From Silene conica (taxonomy: Eukaryota > Streptophyta > Magnoliopsida > Caryophyllales > Caryophyllaceae): 64,000 nucleotides of DNA. The first letter of the stretch is position 1. The number at the start of each line of letters is the position of its first letter. Below the pieces are notes generated by a model, which made no database searches, was not told the DNA's origin, and saw nothing but the letters and a program-made list of their open reading frames with translations. The translations under genes were made by a program, and so were the position numbers. The stretch is taken from the NCBI GenBank assembly GCA_029255685.2, contig CM055313.2, forward strand, positions 45,216,079-45,280,078, in the 5' to 3' direction. Shown piece by piece: positions 29,253 through 40,275 of the stretch.

Positions 29253-29257
29253 CGGAG
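29253..29257. other. LARD target-site duplication, right (CGGAG)
   Basis: Followed by GCTTGACGGGATAATG, the continuation of the split 5S spacer. Confidence 0.75.
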
Positions 29258-29352
29258 GCTTGACGGGATAATGAGAGGACTACCGGAAATCAGTTTATGT
29301 TGAATAGAGCCGAAAATGGGATAATATAAGCAAATTTGTGATGAAAGTGTAT

Positions 29353-29470
29353 TGGTGCGATCAACTAGCACTAATGCACCAGATCCCATCAGGACTCCGC
29401 AGTGATGCGTGCTTGGGCGAGAGTAGTATTAGGATGGGTGACCTCCTGGGAAGGCCTCGTGTAGCACCGC
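29353..29470 (+). rRNA. 5S rRNA gene copy 26 (first base T)
   Basis: 118 nt. Begins TGGTGCG like copy 24; CACCAGATCCC, TATTAGG, 3' end CACCGC, long T-run. First copy right of the LARD. Confidence 0.88.
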
Positions 29471-29735
29471 TTTTTTTTTTTTTTTTTCTGAATTTCGTTT
29501 TTCCATTGGTTTTTTTTTCATATTTTTGTGTTATTAACGAATAAAATGCGTATATCACGTCGAAATAATATATTTGAAAAAAACGAATCGTCCCAATCGG
29601 ACACTCCGGGAGTAAGTTACGGCCTATCGAAGACACGGAGGCTTGACGGGATAATGAGAGGACTACCGGAACTCAGTTTATGTTGAACAGAGCCAAAAAT
29701 GGGGAAATATAAGCAAATTTGTGATGAAAGTGTAT

Positions 29736-29853
29736 GGGTGCGATCAACTAGCACTAATGCACCGGATCCCATCAGGACTCTGCAGTGATGCGTGCTTGGG
29801 CGAGAGTAGTACTAGGATGGGTGACCTCCTGGGAAGGCCTCGTGTAGCACCCC
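29736..29853 (+). rRNA. 5S rRNA gene copy 27 (class S, CTCTGCAG)
   Basis: 118 nt. CTCTGCAG with CTCCTGGG; same type as copy 31. Confidence 0.9.
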
Positions 29854-30107
29854 TTTTTTTTCTAAATTTCGTTTTTCCATTGGTTTTTTTTCATATTTTC
29901 GTGTTATTAACGAATAAAATGCGTATATCACGTCGAAATAATATATTTGAAAAAAAGAATCGTCCCAATCGGACACTCCGGGAGTAAGTTACGGCATATC
30001 GAAGACACGGAGGCTTGACGGGATAATGAGAGGACTACCGGAACTCAGTGTATGTTGAACAGACCCGAAAATGGGGTAATATAAGCAAATTTGTGATGAA
30101 AATGTAT

Positions 30108-30225
30108 GGGTGCGATCAACTAGCACTAATGCACCGGATCCAATCAGGACTCCGCAGTGATGCGTGCTTGGGCGAGAGTAGTATTAGGATGGGTGACCTC
30201 CTGGGAAGGCCTCGTGTAGCACCCC
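30108..30225 (+). rRNA. 5S rRNA gene copy 28 (class W)
   Basis: 118 nt. CGGATCCAATC, TATTAGG; spacer with TTATTACAAAT. Upstream AATGTAT for AGTGTAT. Confidence 0.9.
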
Positions 30226-30483
30226 TTTTTTTTTTCTTCTGAATTTCGTTTTTCCATTGGTTTTTTTTCATATTTTTGTGTTATTACAAATAAAATGCGT
30301 ATATCACGTCGAAATAATGTATTTGAAAAAAAGAATCGTCCCAATCGGACACTCCGGGAGTAAGTTACGGCCTATCGAAGACACGGAGGCTTGACGGGAT
30401 AATGAGAGGACTACCGGAACTCAGTTTATGTTGAACAGAGCCAAAAATGGGGAAATATAAGCAAATTTGTGATGAAAGTGTAT

Positions 30484-30601
30484 GGGTGCGATCAACTAGC
30501 ACTAATGCACCGGATCCCATCAGGACTCTGCAGTGATGCGTGCTTGGGCAAGAGTAGTACTAGGATGGGTGACCTCCGGGGAAGGCCTCATGTAGCACCC
30601 C
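30484..30601 (+). rRNA. 5S rRNA gene copy 29 (class M)
   Basis: 118 nt. CTCTGCAG, GGGCAAGAG, CTCCGGGG, TCATGTAGC. Confidence 0.9.
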
Positions 30602-30853
30602 TTTTTTTTTCTGAATTTCGTTTTTCCATTGGTTTTTTCATATTTTCGTGTTATTAACGAATAAAATGCGTATATCACGTCGAAATAATATATTTAAAAA
30701 AAGAATCGTCCCAATTGGACACTCCGGGAGTAAGTTACGGCCTATCGAAGACACGGATGCTAGACGGGATAATGAGAGGACTAGCGGAACTCAGTTTATG
30801 TTGAACAGAGCCGAAAATGGGGAAATATAAGCAAATTTGTGATGAAAGTGTAT

Positions 30854-30971
30854 GGGTGCGATCAACTAGCACTAATGCACCGGATCCCATCAGGACTCTG
30901 CAGTGATGCGTGCTTGGGCGAGAGTAGTACTAGGATGGGTGACCTCCTGGGAAGGCCTCGTGTAGCACCCC
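30854..30971 (+). rRNA. 5S rRNA gene copy 30 (S/W mixture)
   Basis: 118 nt. CTCTGCAG and TACTAGG in the gene but the TTATTACAAAT spacer of class W, so gene and spacer classes are recombined here. Confidence 0.9.
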
Positions 30972-31225
30972 TTTTTTTTTCTGAATTTCGTTTTTCCATT
31001 GGTTTTTTTTCATATTTTTGTGTTATTACAAATAAAATGCGTATATCACGTCGAAATAATATATTTGAAAAAAAGAATCGTCCCAATCGGACACTCCGGG
31101 AGTAAGTTACGGCATATCGAAGACACGGAGGCTTGACGGGATAATGAGAGGACTACCGGAACTCAGTTTATGTTGAACAGAGCCAAAAATGGGGAAATAT
31201 AAGCAAATTTGTGATGAAAGTGTAT

Positions 31226-31343
31226 GGGTGCGATCAACTAGCACTAATGCACCGGATCCCATCAGGACTCTGCAGTGATGCGTGCTTGGGCGAGAGTAGT
31301 ACTAGGATGGGTGACCTCCTGGGAAGGCCTCGTGTAGCACCCC
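31226..31343 (+). rRNA. 5S rRNA gene copy 31 (class S, CTCTGCAG)
   Basis: 118 nt. As copy 27; spacer GGCATATCG. Confidence 0.9.
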
Positions 31344-31597
31344 TTTTTTTTCTAAATTTCGTTTTTCCATTGGTTTTTTTTCATATTTTCGTGTTATTAA
31401 CGAATAAAATGCGTATATCACGTCGAAATAATATATTTGAAAAAAAGAATCGTCCCAATCGGACACTCCGGGAGTAAGTTACGGCATATCGAAGACACGG
31501 AGGCTTGACGGGATAATGAGAGGACTACTGGAACTCAGTTTATGTTGAACAGAGCCGAAAATGGGGTAATATAAGCAAATTTGTGATGAAAATGTAT

Positions 31598-31715
31598 GGG
31601 TGCGATCAACTAGCACTAATGCAATGGATCCCATCAAGACTCCGCAGTGATGCGTGCTTGGGCGAGAGTAGTATTAGGATGGGTGACCTCCTGGGAAGGC
31701 CTCGTGTAGCACCCC
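31598..31715 (+). rRNA. 5S rRNA gene copy 32 (class W)
   Basis: 118 nt. GCAATGGATCCC, CATCAAGACTCC, TATTAGG; TTATTACAAAT spacer. Confidence 0.9.
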
Positions 31716-31968
31716 TTTTTTTTCTGAATTTCGTTTTTCCATTGGTTTTTTTTCATATTTTTGTGTTATTACAAATAAAATGCGTATATCACGTCGAAAT
31801 AATATATTTGAAAAAAAGAATCGTCCCAATCGGACACTCCGGGAGTAAGTTACGGCCTATCGAAGACACGGAGGCTTGACGGGATAATGAGAGGACTACC
31901 GGAACTCAGTTTATGTTGAACAGAGCCAAAAATGGGGAAATATAAGCAAATTTGTGATGAAAGTGTAT

Positions 31969-32086
31969 GGGTGCGATCAACTAGCACTAATGCACCGGAT
32001 CCCATCAGGACTCTGCAGTGATGCGTGCTTGGGCAAGAGTAGTACTAGGATGGGTGACCTCCGGGGAAGGCCTCATGTAGTACCCC
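31969..32086 (+). rRNA. 5S rRNA gene copy 33 (class M)
   Basis: 118 nt. 3' end ATGTAGTACCCC, an added helix I mismatch. Confidence 0.9.
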
Positions 32087-32338
32087 TTTTTTTTCTAAAT
32101 TTAGTTTTTCCATTGGTTTTTTCATATTTTCGTGTTATTAACGAATAAAATGCGTATATCACGTCGAAATAATATATTTGAAAAAAAGAATCGTCCCAAT
32201 TGGACACTCCGGGAGTAAGTTACGGCCTATCGAAGACACGGAGGCTAGACGGGATAATGAGAGGACTAGCGGAACTCAGTTTATGTTGAACAGAGCCGAA
32301 AATGGGGTAATATAAGCAAATTTGTGATGAAAGTGTAT

Positions 32339-32456
32339 GGGTGCGATCAACTAGCACTAATGCACCGGATCCCATCAGGACTCCGCAGTGATGCGTGCTT
32401 GGGCGAGAGTAGTACTAGGATGGGTGACCTCCTGGGAAGGCCTCGTGTAGCACCCC
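32339..32456 (+). rRNA. 5S rRNA gene copy 34 (class S)
   Basis: 118 nt, block majority sequence. Spacer variant ATTTTGTTTTTCC. Confidence 0.92.
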
Positions 32457-32709
32457 TTTTTTTTCTAAATTTTGTTTTTCCATTGGTTTTTTTCATATTT
32501 TCGTGTTATTAACGAATAAAATGCGTATATCACGTCGAAATAATATATTTGAAAAAAAGAATCGTCCCAATCGGACACTCCGGGAGTAGGTTACGGCATA
32601 TCGAAGACACGGAGGCTTGACGGGATAATTATAGGACTACCGGAACTCCGTTTATGTTGAACAGAGCCGAAAATGGGGTAATATAAGCAAATTTGTGATG
32701 AAAGTGTAT

Positions 32710-32827
32710 GGGTGTGATCAACTAGCACTAATGCACTGGATCCCATCAGGACTCCGCAGTGATGCGTGCTTGGGCGAGAGTAGTATTAGGATGGGTGTCC
32801 TCCTGGGAAGGCCTCGTGTAGCACCCC
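32710..32827 (+). rRNA. 5S rRNA gene copy 35 (class W)
   Basis: 118 nt. GGGTGTGATC, CACTGG, TATTAGG, GGTGTCCTCC in box C. Confidence 0.9.
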
Positions 32828-33086
32828 TTTTTTTTTTCTTTCTGAATTTCGTTTTTCCATTGGTATTTTTTCATATTTTTGTGTTATTACAAATAAAATG
32901 CGTATATCACGTTGAAATAATATATTTGAAAAAAAGAATCGTCCCAATCGGACACTCCGGGAGTAAGTTACGGCCTATTGAAGACACGGAGGCTTGACGG
33001 GATAATATGAGGACTACCGGAACTCAGTTTATGTTGAACAGAGCCAAAAATGGGGAAATATAAGCAAATTTGTGATGAAAGTGTAT

Positions 33087-33204
33087 GGGTGCGATCAACT
33101 AGCACTAATGCACCGGATCCCATCAGGACTCTGCAGTGATGCGTGCTTGGGCAAGAGTAGTACTAGGATGGGTGACCTCCGGGGAAGGCCTCATGTAGCA
33201 CCCC
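33087..33204 (+). rRNA. 5S rRNA gene copy 36 (class M)
   Basis: 118 nt. Typical class M; opens the second M-S-W trimer. Confidence 0.92.
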
Positions 33205-33456
33205 TTTTTTTTCTAAATTTCGTTTTTCCATTGGTTTTTTCATATTTTCGTGTTATTAACGAATAAAATGCGTATATCACGTCGAAATAATATATTTGAA
33301 AAAAAGAATCGTCCCAATCGGACACTCCGGGAGTAAGTTACGGCCTATCGAAGACACGGAGGCTAGACGGGATAATGAGAGGACTAGCGGAACTCAGTTT
33401 ATGTTGAACAGAGCCGAAAATGGGGTAATATAAGCAAATTTGTGATGAAAGTGTAT

Positions 33457-33574
33457 GGGTGCGATCAACTAGCACTAATGCACCGGATCCCATCAGGACT
33501 CCGCAGTGATGCGTGCTTGGGCGAGAGTAGTACTAGGATGGGTGACCTCCTGGGAAGGCCTCGTGTAGCACCCC
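33457..33574 (+). rRNA. 5S rRNA gene copy 37 (class S)
   Basis: 118 nt, block majority sequence; spacer GAGTAGGTTACGGC as after copy 34. Confidence 0.92.
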
Positions 33575-33828
33575 TTTTTTTTCTAAATTTCGTTTTTCCA
33601 TTGGTTTTTTTTCATATTTTCGTGTTATTAACGAATAAAATGCGTATATCACGTCGAAATAATATATTTGAAAAAAAGAATCGTCCCAATCGGACACTCC
33701 GGGAGTAGGTTACGGCATATCGAAGACACGGAGGCTTGACGGGATAATGAGAGGACTACCGGAACTCAGTTTATGTTGAACAGAGCCGAAAATGGGGTAA
33801 TATAAGCAAATTTGGGATGAAAGTGTAT

Positions 33829-33946
33829 GGGTGCGATCAACTAGCACTAATGCACTGGATCCCATCAGGACTCCGCAGTGATGCGTGCTTGGGCGAGAGT
33901 AGTATTAGGATGGGTGTCCTCCTGGGAAGGCCTCGTGTAGCACCCC
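33829..33946 (+). rRNA. 5S rRNA gene copy 38 (class W)
   Basis: 118 nt. CACTGG, TATTAGG, GGTGTCCTCC; upstream TTTGGGATG. Confidence 0.9.
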
Positions 33947-34201
33947 TTTTTTTTTTCTGAATTTCGTTTTTCCATTGGTTTTTTTTCATATTTTTGTGTT
34001 ATTACAAATAAAATGCGTATATCACGTCGAAATAATATATTTGAAAAAAAGAATCGTCCCAATCGGACACTCCGGGAGTAAGTTACGGCCTATCGAAGAC
34101 ACGGAGGCTAGACGGGATAATGAGAGGACTAGCGGAACTCAGTTTATGTTGAACAGAGCCGAAAATGGGGAAATATAAGCAAATTTGTGATGAAAGTGTA
34201 T

Positions 34202-34319
34202 GGGTGCCATCAACTAGCACTAATGCACCGGATCCCATCAGGACTCCGCAGTGATGCGTGCTTGGGCGAGAGTAGTACTAGGATGGGTGACCTCCTGGGA
34301 AGGCCTTGTGTAGCACCCC
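34202..34319 (+). rRNA. 5S rRNA gene copy 39 (class V)
   Basis: 118 nt. GGGTGCCATC and TTGTGTAGC; spacer AATGCCTATATC. Interrupts the trimer order. Confidence 0.9.
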
Positions 34320-34573
34320 TTTTTTTTTCTAAATTTCGTTTTTCCATTGGTTTTTTTCATATTTTCGTGTTATTAACGAATAAAATGCCTATATCACGTC
34401 GAAATAATATATTTGAAAAAAAGAATCGTCCCAATCGGACACTCCGGGAGTAAGTTACGGCCTATCGAAGACACGGAGGCTTGACGGGATAATGAGAGGA
34501 CTACCGGAACTCAGTTTATGTTGAACAGAGCCAAAAATGGGGAAATATAAGCAAATTAGTGATGAAAGTGTAT

Positions 34574-34691
34574 GGGTGCGGTCAACTAGCACTAATGCAC
34601 CGGATCCCATCAGGACTCTGCAGTGATGCGTGCTTGGGCAAGAGTAGTACTAGGATGGGTGACCTCCGGGGAAGGCCTCATGTAGCACCCC
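34574..34691 (+). rRNA. 5S rRNA gene copy 40 (class M)
   Basis: 118 nt. GGGTGCGGTC is private. Confidence 0.9.
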
Positions 34692-34943
34692 TTTTTTTTC
34701 TAAATTTCGTTTTTCCATTGGTTTTTTCATATTTTCGTGTTATTAACGAATAAAATGCGTATATCACGTCGAAATAATATATTTGAAAAAAAGAATCGTC
34801 CCAATCGGACACTCCGGGAGTAAGTTACGGCCTATCGAAGACACGGAGGCTAGACGGGATAATGAGAGGACTAGCGGAACTCAGTTTATGTTGAACAGAG
34901 CCGAAAATGGGGTAATATAAGCAAATTTGTGATGAAAGTGTAT

Positions 34944-35061
34944 GGGTGCGATCAACTAGCACTAATGCACCGGATCCCATCAGGACTCCGCAGTGATGCG
35001 TGCTTGGGCGAGAGTAGTACTAGGATGGGTGACCTCCTGGGAAGGCCTCGTGTAGCACCCC
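34944..35061 (+). rRNA. 5S rRNA gene copy 41 (class S)
   Basis: 118 nt, block majority sequence. Confidence 0.92.
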
Positions 35062-35316
35062 TTTTTTTTTCTAAATTTCGTTTTTCCATTGGTTTTTTTT
35101 CATATTTTCGTGTTATTAACGAATAAAATGCGTATATCACGTCGAAATAATATATTTGAAAAAAAGAATCGTCCCAATCGGACACTCCGGGAGTAAGTTA
35201 CGGCATATCGAAGACACGGAGGCTTGACGGGATAATGAGAGGACTACCGGAACTCAGTTTATGTTGAACAGAGCCGAAAATGGGGTAATATAAGCAAATT
35301 TGTGATGAAAGTGTAT

Positions 35317-35433
35317 GGGTGCGATCAACTAGCACTAATGCACTGGATCCCATCAGGACTCCGCAGTGATGCGTGCTTGGGCGAGAGTAGTATTAGGATG
35401 GGTGTCCTCCTGGGAAGGCCTCGTGTAGCACCC
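35317..35433 (+). rRNA. 5S rRNA gene copy 42 (class W)
   Basis: 117 nt. GGTGTCCTCC; 3' end one C shorter; spacer CGTTTTCCC, shared with copy 45. Confidence 0.9.
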
Positions 35434-35686
35434 TTTTTTTTCTGAATTTCGTTTTCCCATTGGTTTTTTTTCATATTTTTGTGTTATTACAAATAAAATG
35501 CGTATATCACGTCGAAATAATATATTTGAAAAAAAGAATCGTCCCAATCGGACACTCCGGGAGTAAGTTACGGCCTATCGAAGACACGGAGGCTTGACGG
35601 GATAATGAGAGGACTACCGGAACTCAGTTTATGTTGAACAGAGCCAAAAATGGGGAAATATAAGCAAATTTGTGAAGAAAGTGTAT

Positions 35687-35804
35687 GGGTGCGATCAACT
35701 AGCACTAATGCACCGGATCACATCAAGACTCTGCAGTGATGCGTGCTTGGGCAAGAGTAGTACTAGGATGGGTGACCTCCGGGGAAGGCCTCATGTAGCA
35801 CCCC
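35687..35804 (+). rRNA. 5S rRNA gene copy 43 (class M)
   Basis: 118 nt. CGGATCACATCAAGACTC; upstream GTGAAGAAAG, shared with copy 46. Confidence 0.9.
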
Positions 35805-36056
35805 TTTTTTTTCTAAATTTCGTTTTTCCATTGGTTTTTTCATATTTTCGTGTTATTAACGAATAAAATGCGTATATCACGTCGAAATAATATATTTGAA
35901 AAAAAGAATCGTCCCAATCGGACACTCCGGGAGTAAGTTACGGCCTATCGAAGACACGGAGGCTAGACGGGATAATGAGAGGACTAGCGGAACTCAGTTT
36001 ATGTTGAACAGAGCCGAAAATGGGGTAATATAAGCAAATTTGTGATGAAAGTGTAT

Positions 36057-36173
36057 GGGTGCGATCAACTAGCACTAATGCACCGGATCCCATCAGGACT
36101 CCGCAGTGATGCGTGCTTGGGCGAGAGTAGTACTAGGATGGGTGACCTCCTGGGAAGGCCTCGTGTAGCACCC
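36057..36173 (+). rRNA. 5S rRNA gene copy 44 (class S)
   Basis: 117 nt. One C shorter at the 3' end, T-run longer than usual. Confidence 0.9.
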
Positions 36174-36431
36174 TTTTTTTTTTTTCTAAATTTCGTTTTT
36201 CCATTGGTTTTTTTTCATATTTTCGTGTTATTAACGAATAAAATGCGTATATCACGTCGAAATAATATATTTGAAAAAAAGAATCGTCCCAATCGGACAC
36301 TCCGGGAGTAAGTTACGGCATATCGAAGACACGGAGGCTTGACGGGATAATGAGAGGACTACCGGAACTCAGTTTATGTTGAACAGAGCCGAAAATGGGG
36401 TAATATAAGCAAATTTGTGATGAAAGTGTAT

Positions 36432-36548
36432 GGGTGCGATCAACTAGCACTAATGCACTGGATCCCATCAGGACTCCGCAGTGATGCGTGCTTGGGCGAG
36501 AGTAGTATTAGGATGGGTGTCCTCCTGGGAAGGCCTCGTGTAGCACCC
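36432..36548 (+). rRNA. 5S rRNA gene copy 45 (class W)
   Basis: 117 nt. Same as copy 42, one trimer later. Confidence 0.9.
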
Positions 36549-36801
36549 TTTTTTTTCTGAATTTCGTTTTCCCATTGGTTTTTTTTCATATTTTTGTGTT
36601 ATTACAAATAAAATGCGTATATCACGTCGAAATAATATATTTGAAAAAAAGAATCGTCCCAATCGGACACTCCGGGAGTAAGTTACGGCCTATCGAAGAC
36701 ACGGAGGCTTGACGGGATAATGAGAGGACTACCGGAACTCAGTTTATGTTGAACAGAGCCAAAAATGGGGAAATATAAGCAAATTTGTGAAGAAAGTGTA
36801 T

Positions 36802-36919
36802 GGGTGCGATCAACTAGCACTAATGCACCGGATCACATCAACACTCTGCAGTGATGCGTGCTTGGGCAAGAGTAGTACTAGGATGGGTGACCTCCGGGGA
36901 AGGCCTCATGTAGCACCCC
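36802..36919 (+). rRNA. 5S rRNA gene copy 46 (class M)
   Basis: 118 nt. CGGATCACATCAACACTC. Confidence 0.9.
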
Positions 36920-37171
36920 TTTTTTTTCTAAATTTCGTTTTTCCATTGGTTTTTTCATATTTTCGTGTTATTAACGAATAAAATGCGTATATCACGTCGA
37001 AATAATATATTTGAAAAAAAGAATCGTCCCAATCGGACACTCCGGGAGTAAGTTACGGCCTATCGAAGACACGGAGGCTAGACGGGATAATGAGAGGACT
37101 AGCGGAACTCAGTTTATGTTGAACAGAGCCGAAAATGGGGTAATATAAGCAAATTTGTGATGAAAGTGTAT

Positions 37172-37289
37172 GGGTGCCATCAACTAGCACTAATGCACAG
37201 GATCCCATCAGGACTCCGCAGTGATGCGTGCTTGGGCGAGAGTAGTACTAGGATGGGTGACCTCCTGGGAAGGCCTTGTGTAGCACCCC
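37172..37289 (+). rRNA. 5S rRNA gene copy 47 (class V)
   Basis: 118 nt. GGGTGCCATC, CACAGG, TTGTGTAGC; spacer CCGGGTGTAAG. Confidence 0.9.
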
Positions 37290-37514
37290 TTTTTTTTCTA
37301 AATTTCGTTTTTCCATTGGTTTTTTTTTCATATTTTCGTGTTATTAACGAATAAAATGCCTATATCACGTCGAAATAATATATTTGAAAAAAAGAATCGT
37401 CCCAATCGGACACTCCGGGTGTAAGTTACGGCCTATCGAAGACACGGAGGCTTGACGGGATAATGAGAGGACTACCGGAACTCAGTTTATGTTGAACAGA
37501 GCCGAAAATGGGGT

Positions 37515-37522
37515 AATATAAG
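37515..37522 (+). promoter_or_regulatory. TATA-like element of a typical right-block unit (AATATAAG)
   Basis: At -30 to -23 from copy 48. Plant 5S genes typically carry a TATATA-type motif near -28 and a C at -1; here -1 is T (GTGTAT|GGG). Some units read AAATATAAG instead of TAATATAAG. Confidence 0.65.
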
Positions 37523-37593
37523 CAAATTTTTGATGAAAGTGTATGGGTGCGATCAACTAGCACTAATGCACCGGATCCCATCAGGACTCCGCA

Positions 37594-37608
37594 GTGATGC
37601 GTGCTTGG
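37594..37608 (+). promoter_or_regulatory. Box A of the internal control region (GTGATGCGTGCTTGG)
   Basis: Nucleotides 50-64 of copy 48. Two substitutions (GTGATGC for GTTAAGC) relative to the plant consensus, shared across almost the whole right block. The intermediate element (GAGAGTA) follows at 37611. Confidence 0.75.
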
Positions 37609-37624
37609 GCGAGAGTAGTACTAG

Positions 37625-37644
37625 GATGGGTGACCTCCTGGGAA
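37625..37644 (+). promoter_or_regulatory. Box C of the internal control region
   Basis: GATGGGTGACCTCCTGGGAA at nucleotides 81-100 of copy 48, matching the plant consensus. Classes M and T change CCTGGG to CCGGGG and class L loses a base here. Confidence 0.75.
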
Positions 37645-37662
37645 GGCCTCGTGTAGCACCCC

Positions 37663-37670
37663 TTTTTTTT
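37663..37670 (+). terminator. Pol III T-run terminator of a typical unit
   Basis: Eight T residues directly after CACCCC. Equivalent runs follow every complete copy; a few are much longer or interrupted by a C. Confidence 0.8.
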
Positions 37671-37918
37671 CTAAATTTCGTTTTTCCATTGGTTTTTTTT
37701 TCATATTTTCGTGTTATTAACGAATAAAATGCGTATATCACGTCGAAATAATATATTTGAAAAAAAAGAATCGTCCCAATCGGACACTCCGGGAGTAAGT
37801 TACGGCATATCGAAGACACGGAGGCTTGACGGGATAATGAGAGGACTACCGGAACTCAGTTTATGTTGAACAGAGCCGAAAATGGGGTAATATAAGCAAA
37901 TTTGTGATGAAAGTGTAT

Positions 37919-38036
37919 GGGTGCGATCAACTAGCACTAATGCACTGGATCCCATCAGGACTCCGCAGCGATGCGTGCTTGGGCGAGAGTAGTATTAGGA
38001 TGGGTGTCCTCCTGGGAAGGCCTCGTGTAGCACCCC
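37919..38036 (+). rRNA. 5S rRNA gene copy 49 (class W)
   Basis: 118 nt. GCAGCGATGC in box A, GGTGTCCTCC, TTATTACAAAT spacer. Confidence 0.9.
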
Positions 38037-38291
38037 TTTTTTTTTCTGAATTTCGTTTTTCCATTGGTTTTTTTTTCATATTTTTGTGTTATTACAAATA
38101 AAATGCGTATATCACGTCGAAATAATATATTTGAAAAAAAGAATCGTCCCAATCGGACACTCCGGGAGTAAGTTACGGCCTATCGAAGACACGGAGGCTT
38201 GACGGGATAATGAGAGGACTACCGGAACTCAGTTTATGTTGAACAGAGCCAAAAATGGGGAAATATAAGCAAATTTGTGATGAAAGTGTAT

Positions 38292-38409
38292 GGGTGCGAT
38301 CAACTAGCACTAATGCACCGGATCACATCAGGACTCTGCAGTGATGCGTGCTTGGGCAAGAGTAGTACTAGGATGGGTGACCTCCGGGGAAGGCCTCATG
38401 TAGCACCCC
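38292..38409 (+). rRNA. 5S rRNA gene copy 50 (class M)
   Basis: 118 nt. CGGATCACATC; spacer CGTTTTTTCC. Confidence 0.9.
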
Positions 38410-38663
38410 TTTTTTTTTCTAAATTTCGTTTTTTCCATTGGTTTTTTCATATTTTCGTGTTATTAACGAATAAAATGCGTATATCACGTCGAAATAATAT
38501 ATTTGAAAAAAAGAATCGTCCCAATCGGACACTCCGGGAGTAAGTTACGGCCTATCGAAGACACGGAGGCTAGACGGGATAATGAGAGGACTAGCGGAAC
38601 TCAGTTTATGTTGAACAGAGCCGAAAATGGGGTAATATAAGCAAATTTGTGATGAAAGTGTAT

Positions 38664-38781
38664 GGGTGCGATCAACTTGCACTAATGCACTGGATCCCAT
38701 CAGGACTCCGCAGTGATGCGTGCTTGGGCGAGAGTAGTATTAGGATGGGTGACCTCCCGGGAAGGCCTCGTGTAGCACCCC
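38664..38781 (+). rRNA. 5S rRNA gene copy 51 (class W, TTGCAC)
   Basis: 118 nt. AACTTGCAC, CACTGG, TATTAGG, CTCCCGGG; spacer AATGAGTATATC. Confidence 0.9.
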
Positions 38782-39036
38782 TTTTTTTTTCTGAATTTCG
38801 TTTTTCCATTGGTTTTTTTTTCATATTTTTGTGTTATTACAAATAAAATGAGTATATCACGTCGAAATAATATATTTGAAAAAAAGAATCGTCCCAATCG
38901 GACACTCCGGGAGTAAGTTACGGCCTATCGAAGACACGGAGGCTTGACGGGATAATGAGAGGACTACCGGAACTCAGTTTATGTTGAACAGAGCCAAAAA
39001 TGGGGAAATATAAGCAAATTTGTGATGAAAGTGTAT

Positions 39037-39154
39037 GGGTGCGATCAACTAGCACTAATGCACCGGATCACATCAGGACTCTGCAGTGATGCGTGCTTGG
39101 GCAAGAGTAGTACTAGGATGGGTGACCTCCGGGGAAGGCCTCATGTAGCACCCC
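39037..39154 (+). rRNA. 5S rRNA gene copy 52 (class M)
   Basis: 118 nt. As copy 50, including the CGTTTTTTCC spacer two units later. Confidence 0.9.
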
Positions 39155-39408
39155 TTTTTTTTTCTAAATTTCGTTTTTTCCATTGGTTTTTTCATATTTT
39201 CGTGTTATTAACGAATAAAATGCGTATATCACGTCGAAATAATATATTTGAAAAAAAGAATCGTCCCAATCGGACACTCCGGGAGTAAGTTACGGCCTAT
39301 CGAAGACACGGAGGCTAGACGGGATAATGAGAGGACTAGCGGAACTCAGTTTATGTTGAACAGAGCCGAAAATGGGGTAATATAAGCAAATTTGTGATGA
39401 AAGTGTAT

Positions 39409-39526
39409 GGGTGCCATCAACTAGCACTAATGCACCGGATCCCATCAGGACTCCGCAGTGATGCGTGCTTGGGCGAGAGTAGTACTAGGATGGGTGACCT
39501 CCTGGGAAGGCCTTGTGTAGCACCCC
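39409..39526 (+). rRNA. 5S rRNA gene copy 53 (class V)
   Basis: 118 nt. GGGTGCCATC, TTGTGTAGC; spacer AATGCCTATATC and CCGGGTGTAAG as after copy 47. Confidence 0.9.
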
Positions 39527-39782
39527 TTTTTTTTTCTAAATTTCGTTTTTCCATTGGTTTTTTTTTCATATTTTCGTGTTATTAACGAATAAAATGCCTA
39601 TATCACGTCGAAATAATATATTTGAAAAAAAGAATCGTCCCAATCGGACACTCCGGGTGTAAGTTACGGCCTATCGAAGACACGGAGGCTTGACGGGATA
39701 ATGAGAGGACTACCGGAACTCAGTTTATGTTGAACAGAGCCGAAAATGGGGTAATATAAGCAAATTTTTGATGAAAGTGTAT

Positions 39783-39900
39783 GGGTGCGATCAACTAGCA
39801 CTAATGCACCGGATCCCATCAGGACTCCGCAGTGATGCGTGCTTGGGCGAGAGTAGTACTAGGATGGGTGACCTCCTGGGAAGGCCTCGTGTAGCACCCC
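39783..39900 (+). rRNA. 5S rRNA gene copy 54 (class S)
   Basis: 118 nt, majority sequence; upstream AATTTTTGATG as in copy 48. Confidence 0.92.
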
Positions 39901-40157
39901 TTTTTTTTTCTAAATTTCGTTTTTCCATTGGTTTTTTTTTCATATTTTCGTGTTATTAACGAATAAAATGCGTATATCACGTCGAAATAATATATTTGAA
40001 AAAAAAGAATCGTCCCAATCGGACACTCCGGGAGTAAGTTACGGCATATCGAAGACACGGAGGCTTGACGGGATAATGAGAGGACTACCGGAACTCAGTT
40101 TATGTTGAACAGAGCCGAAAATGGGGTAATATAAGCAAATTTGTGATGAAAGTGTAT

Positions 40158-40275
40158 GGGTGCGATCAACTAGCACTAATGCACTGGATCCCATCAGGAC
40201 TCCGCAGCGATGCGTGCTTGGGCGAGAGTAGTATTAGGATGGGTGACCTCCTGGGAAGGCCTCGTGTAGCACCCC
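40158..40275 (+). rRNA. 5S rRNA gene copy 55 (W gene with V-type spacer)
   Basis: 118 nt. CACTGG, GCAGCGATGC, TATTAGG but GGTGACC; spacer AATGCCTATATC. A gene/spacer recombinant. Confidence 0.9.

Larger units (their letters stand above)
37545..37662 (+). rRNA. 5S rRNA gene copy 48 (class S, reference copy)
   Basis: 118 nt. Majority sequence of the right block; its promoter boxes and terminator are annotated separately. Helix I: GGGUGCGAU faces GUAGCACCC, leaving G7 opposite A. Confidence 0.93.
31969..38291 (+). repeat. Three-unit higher-order repeat M-S-W, period about 1115 bp
   Basis: Copies 33-35, 36-38, 40-42, 43-45 and 46/48/49 repeat the order class M, class S, class W. Two extra class V units (copies 39 and 47) interrupt it. 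Confidence 0.85.
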
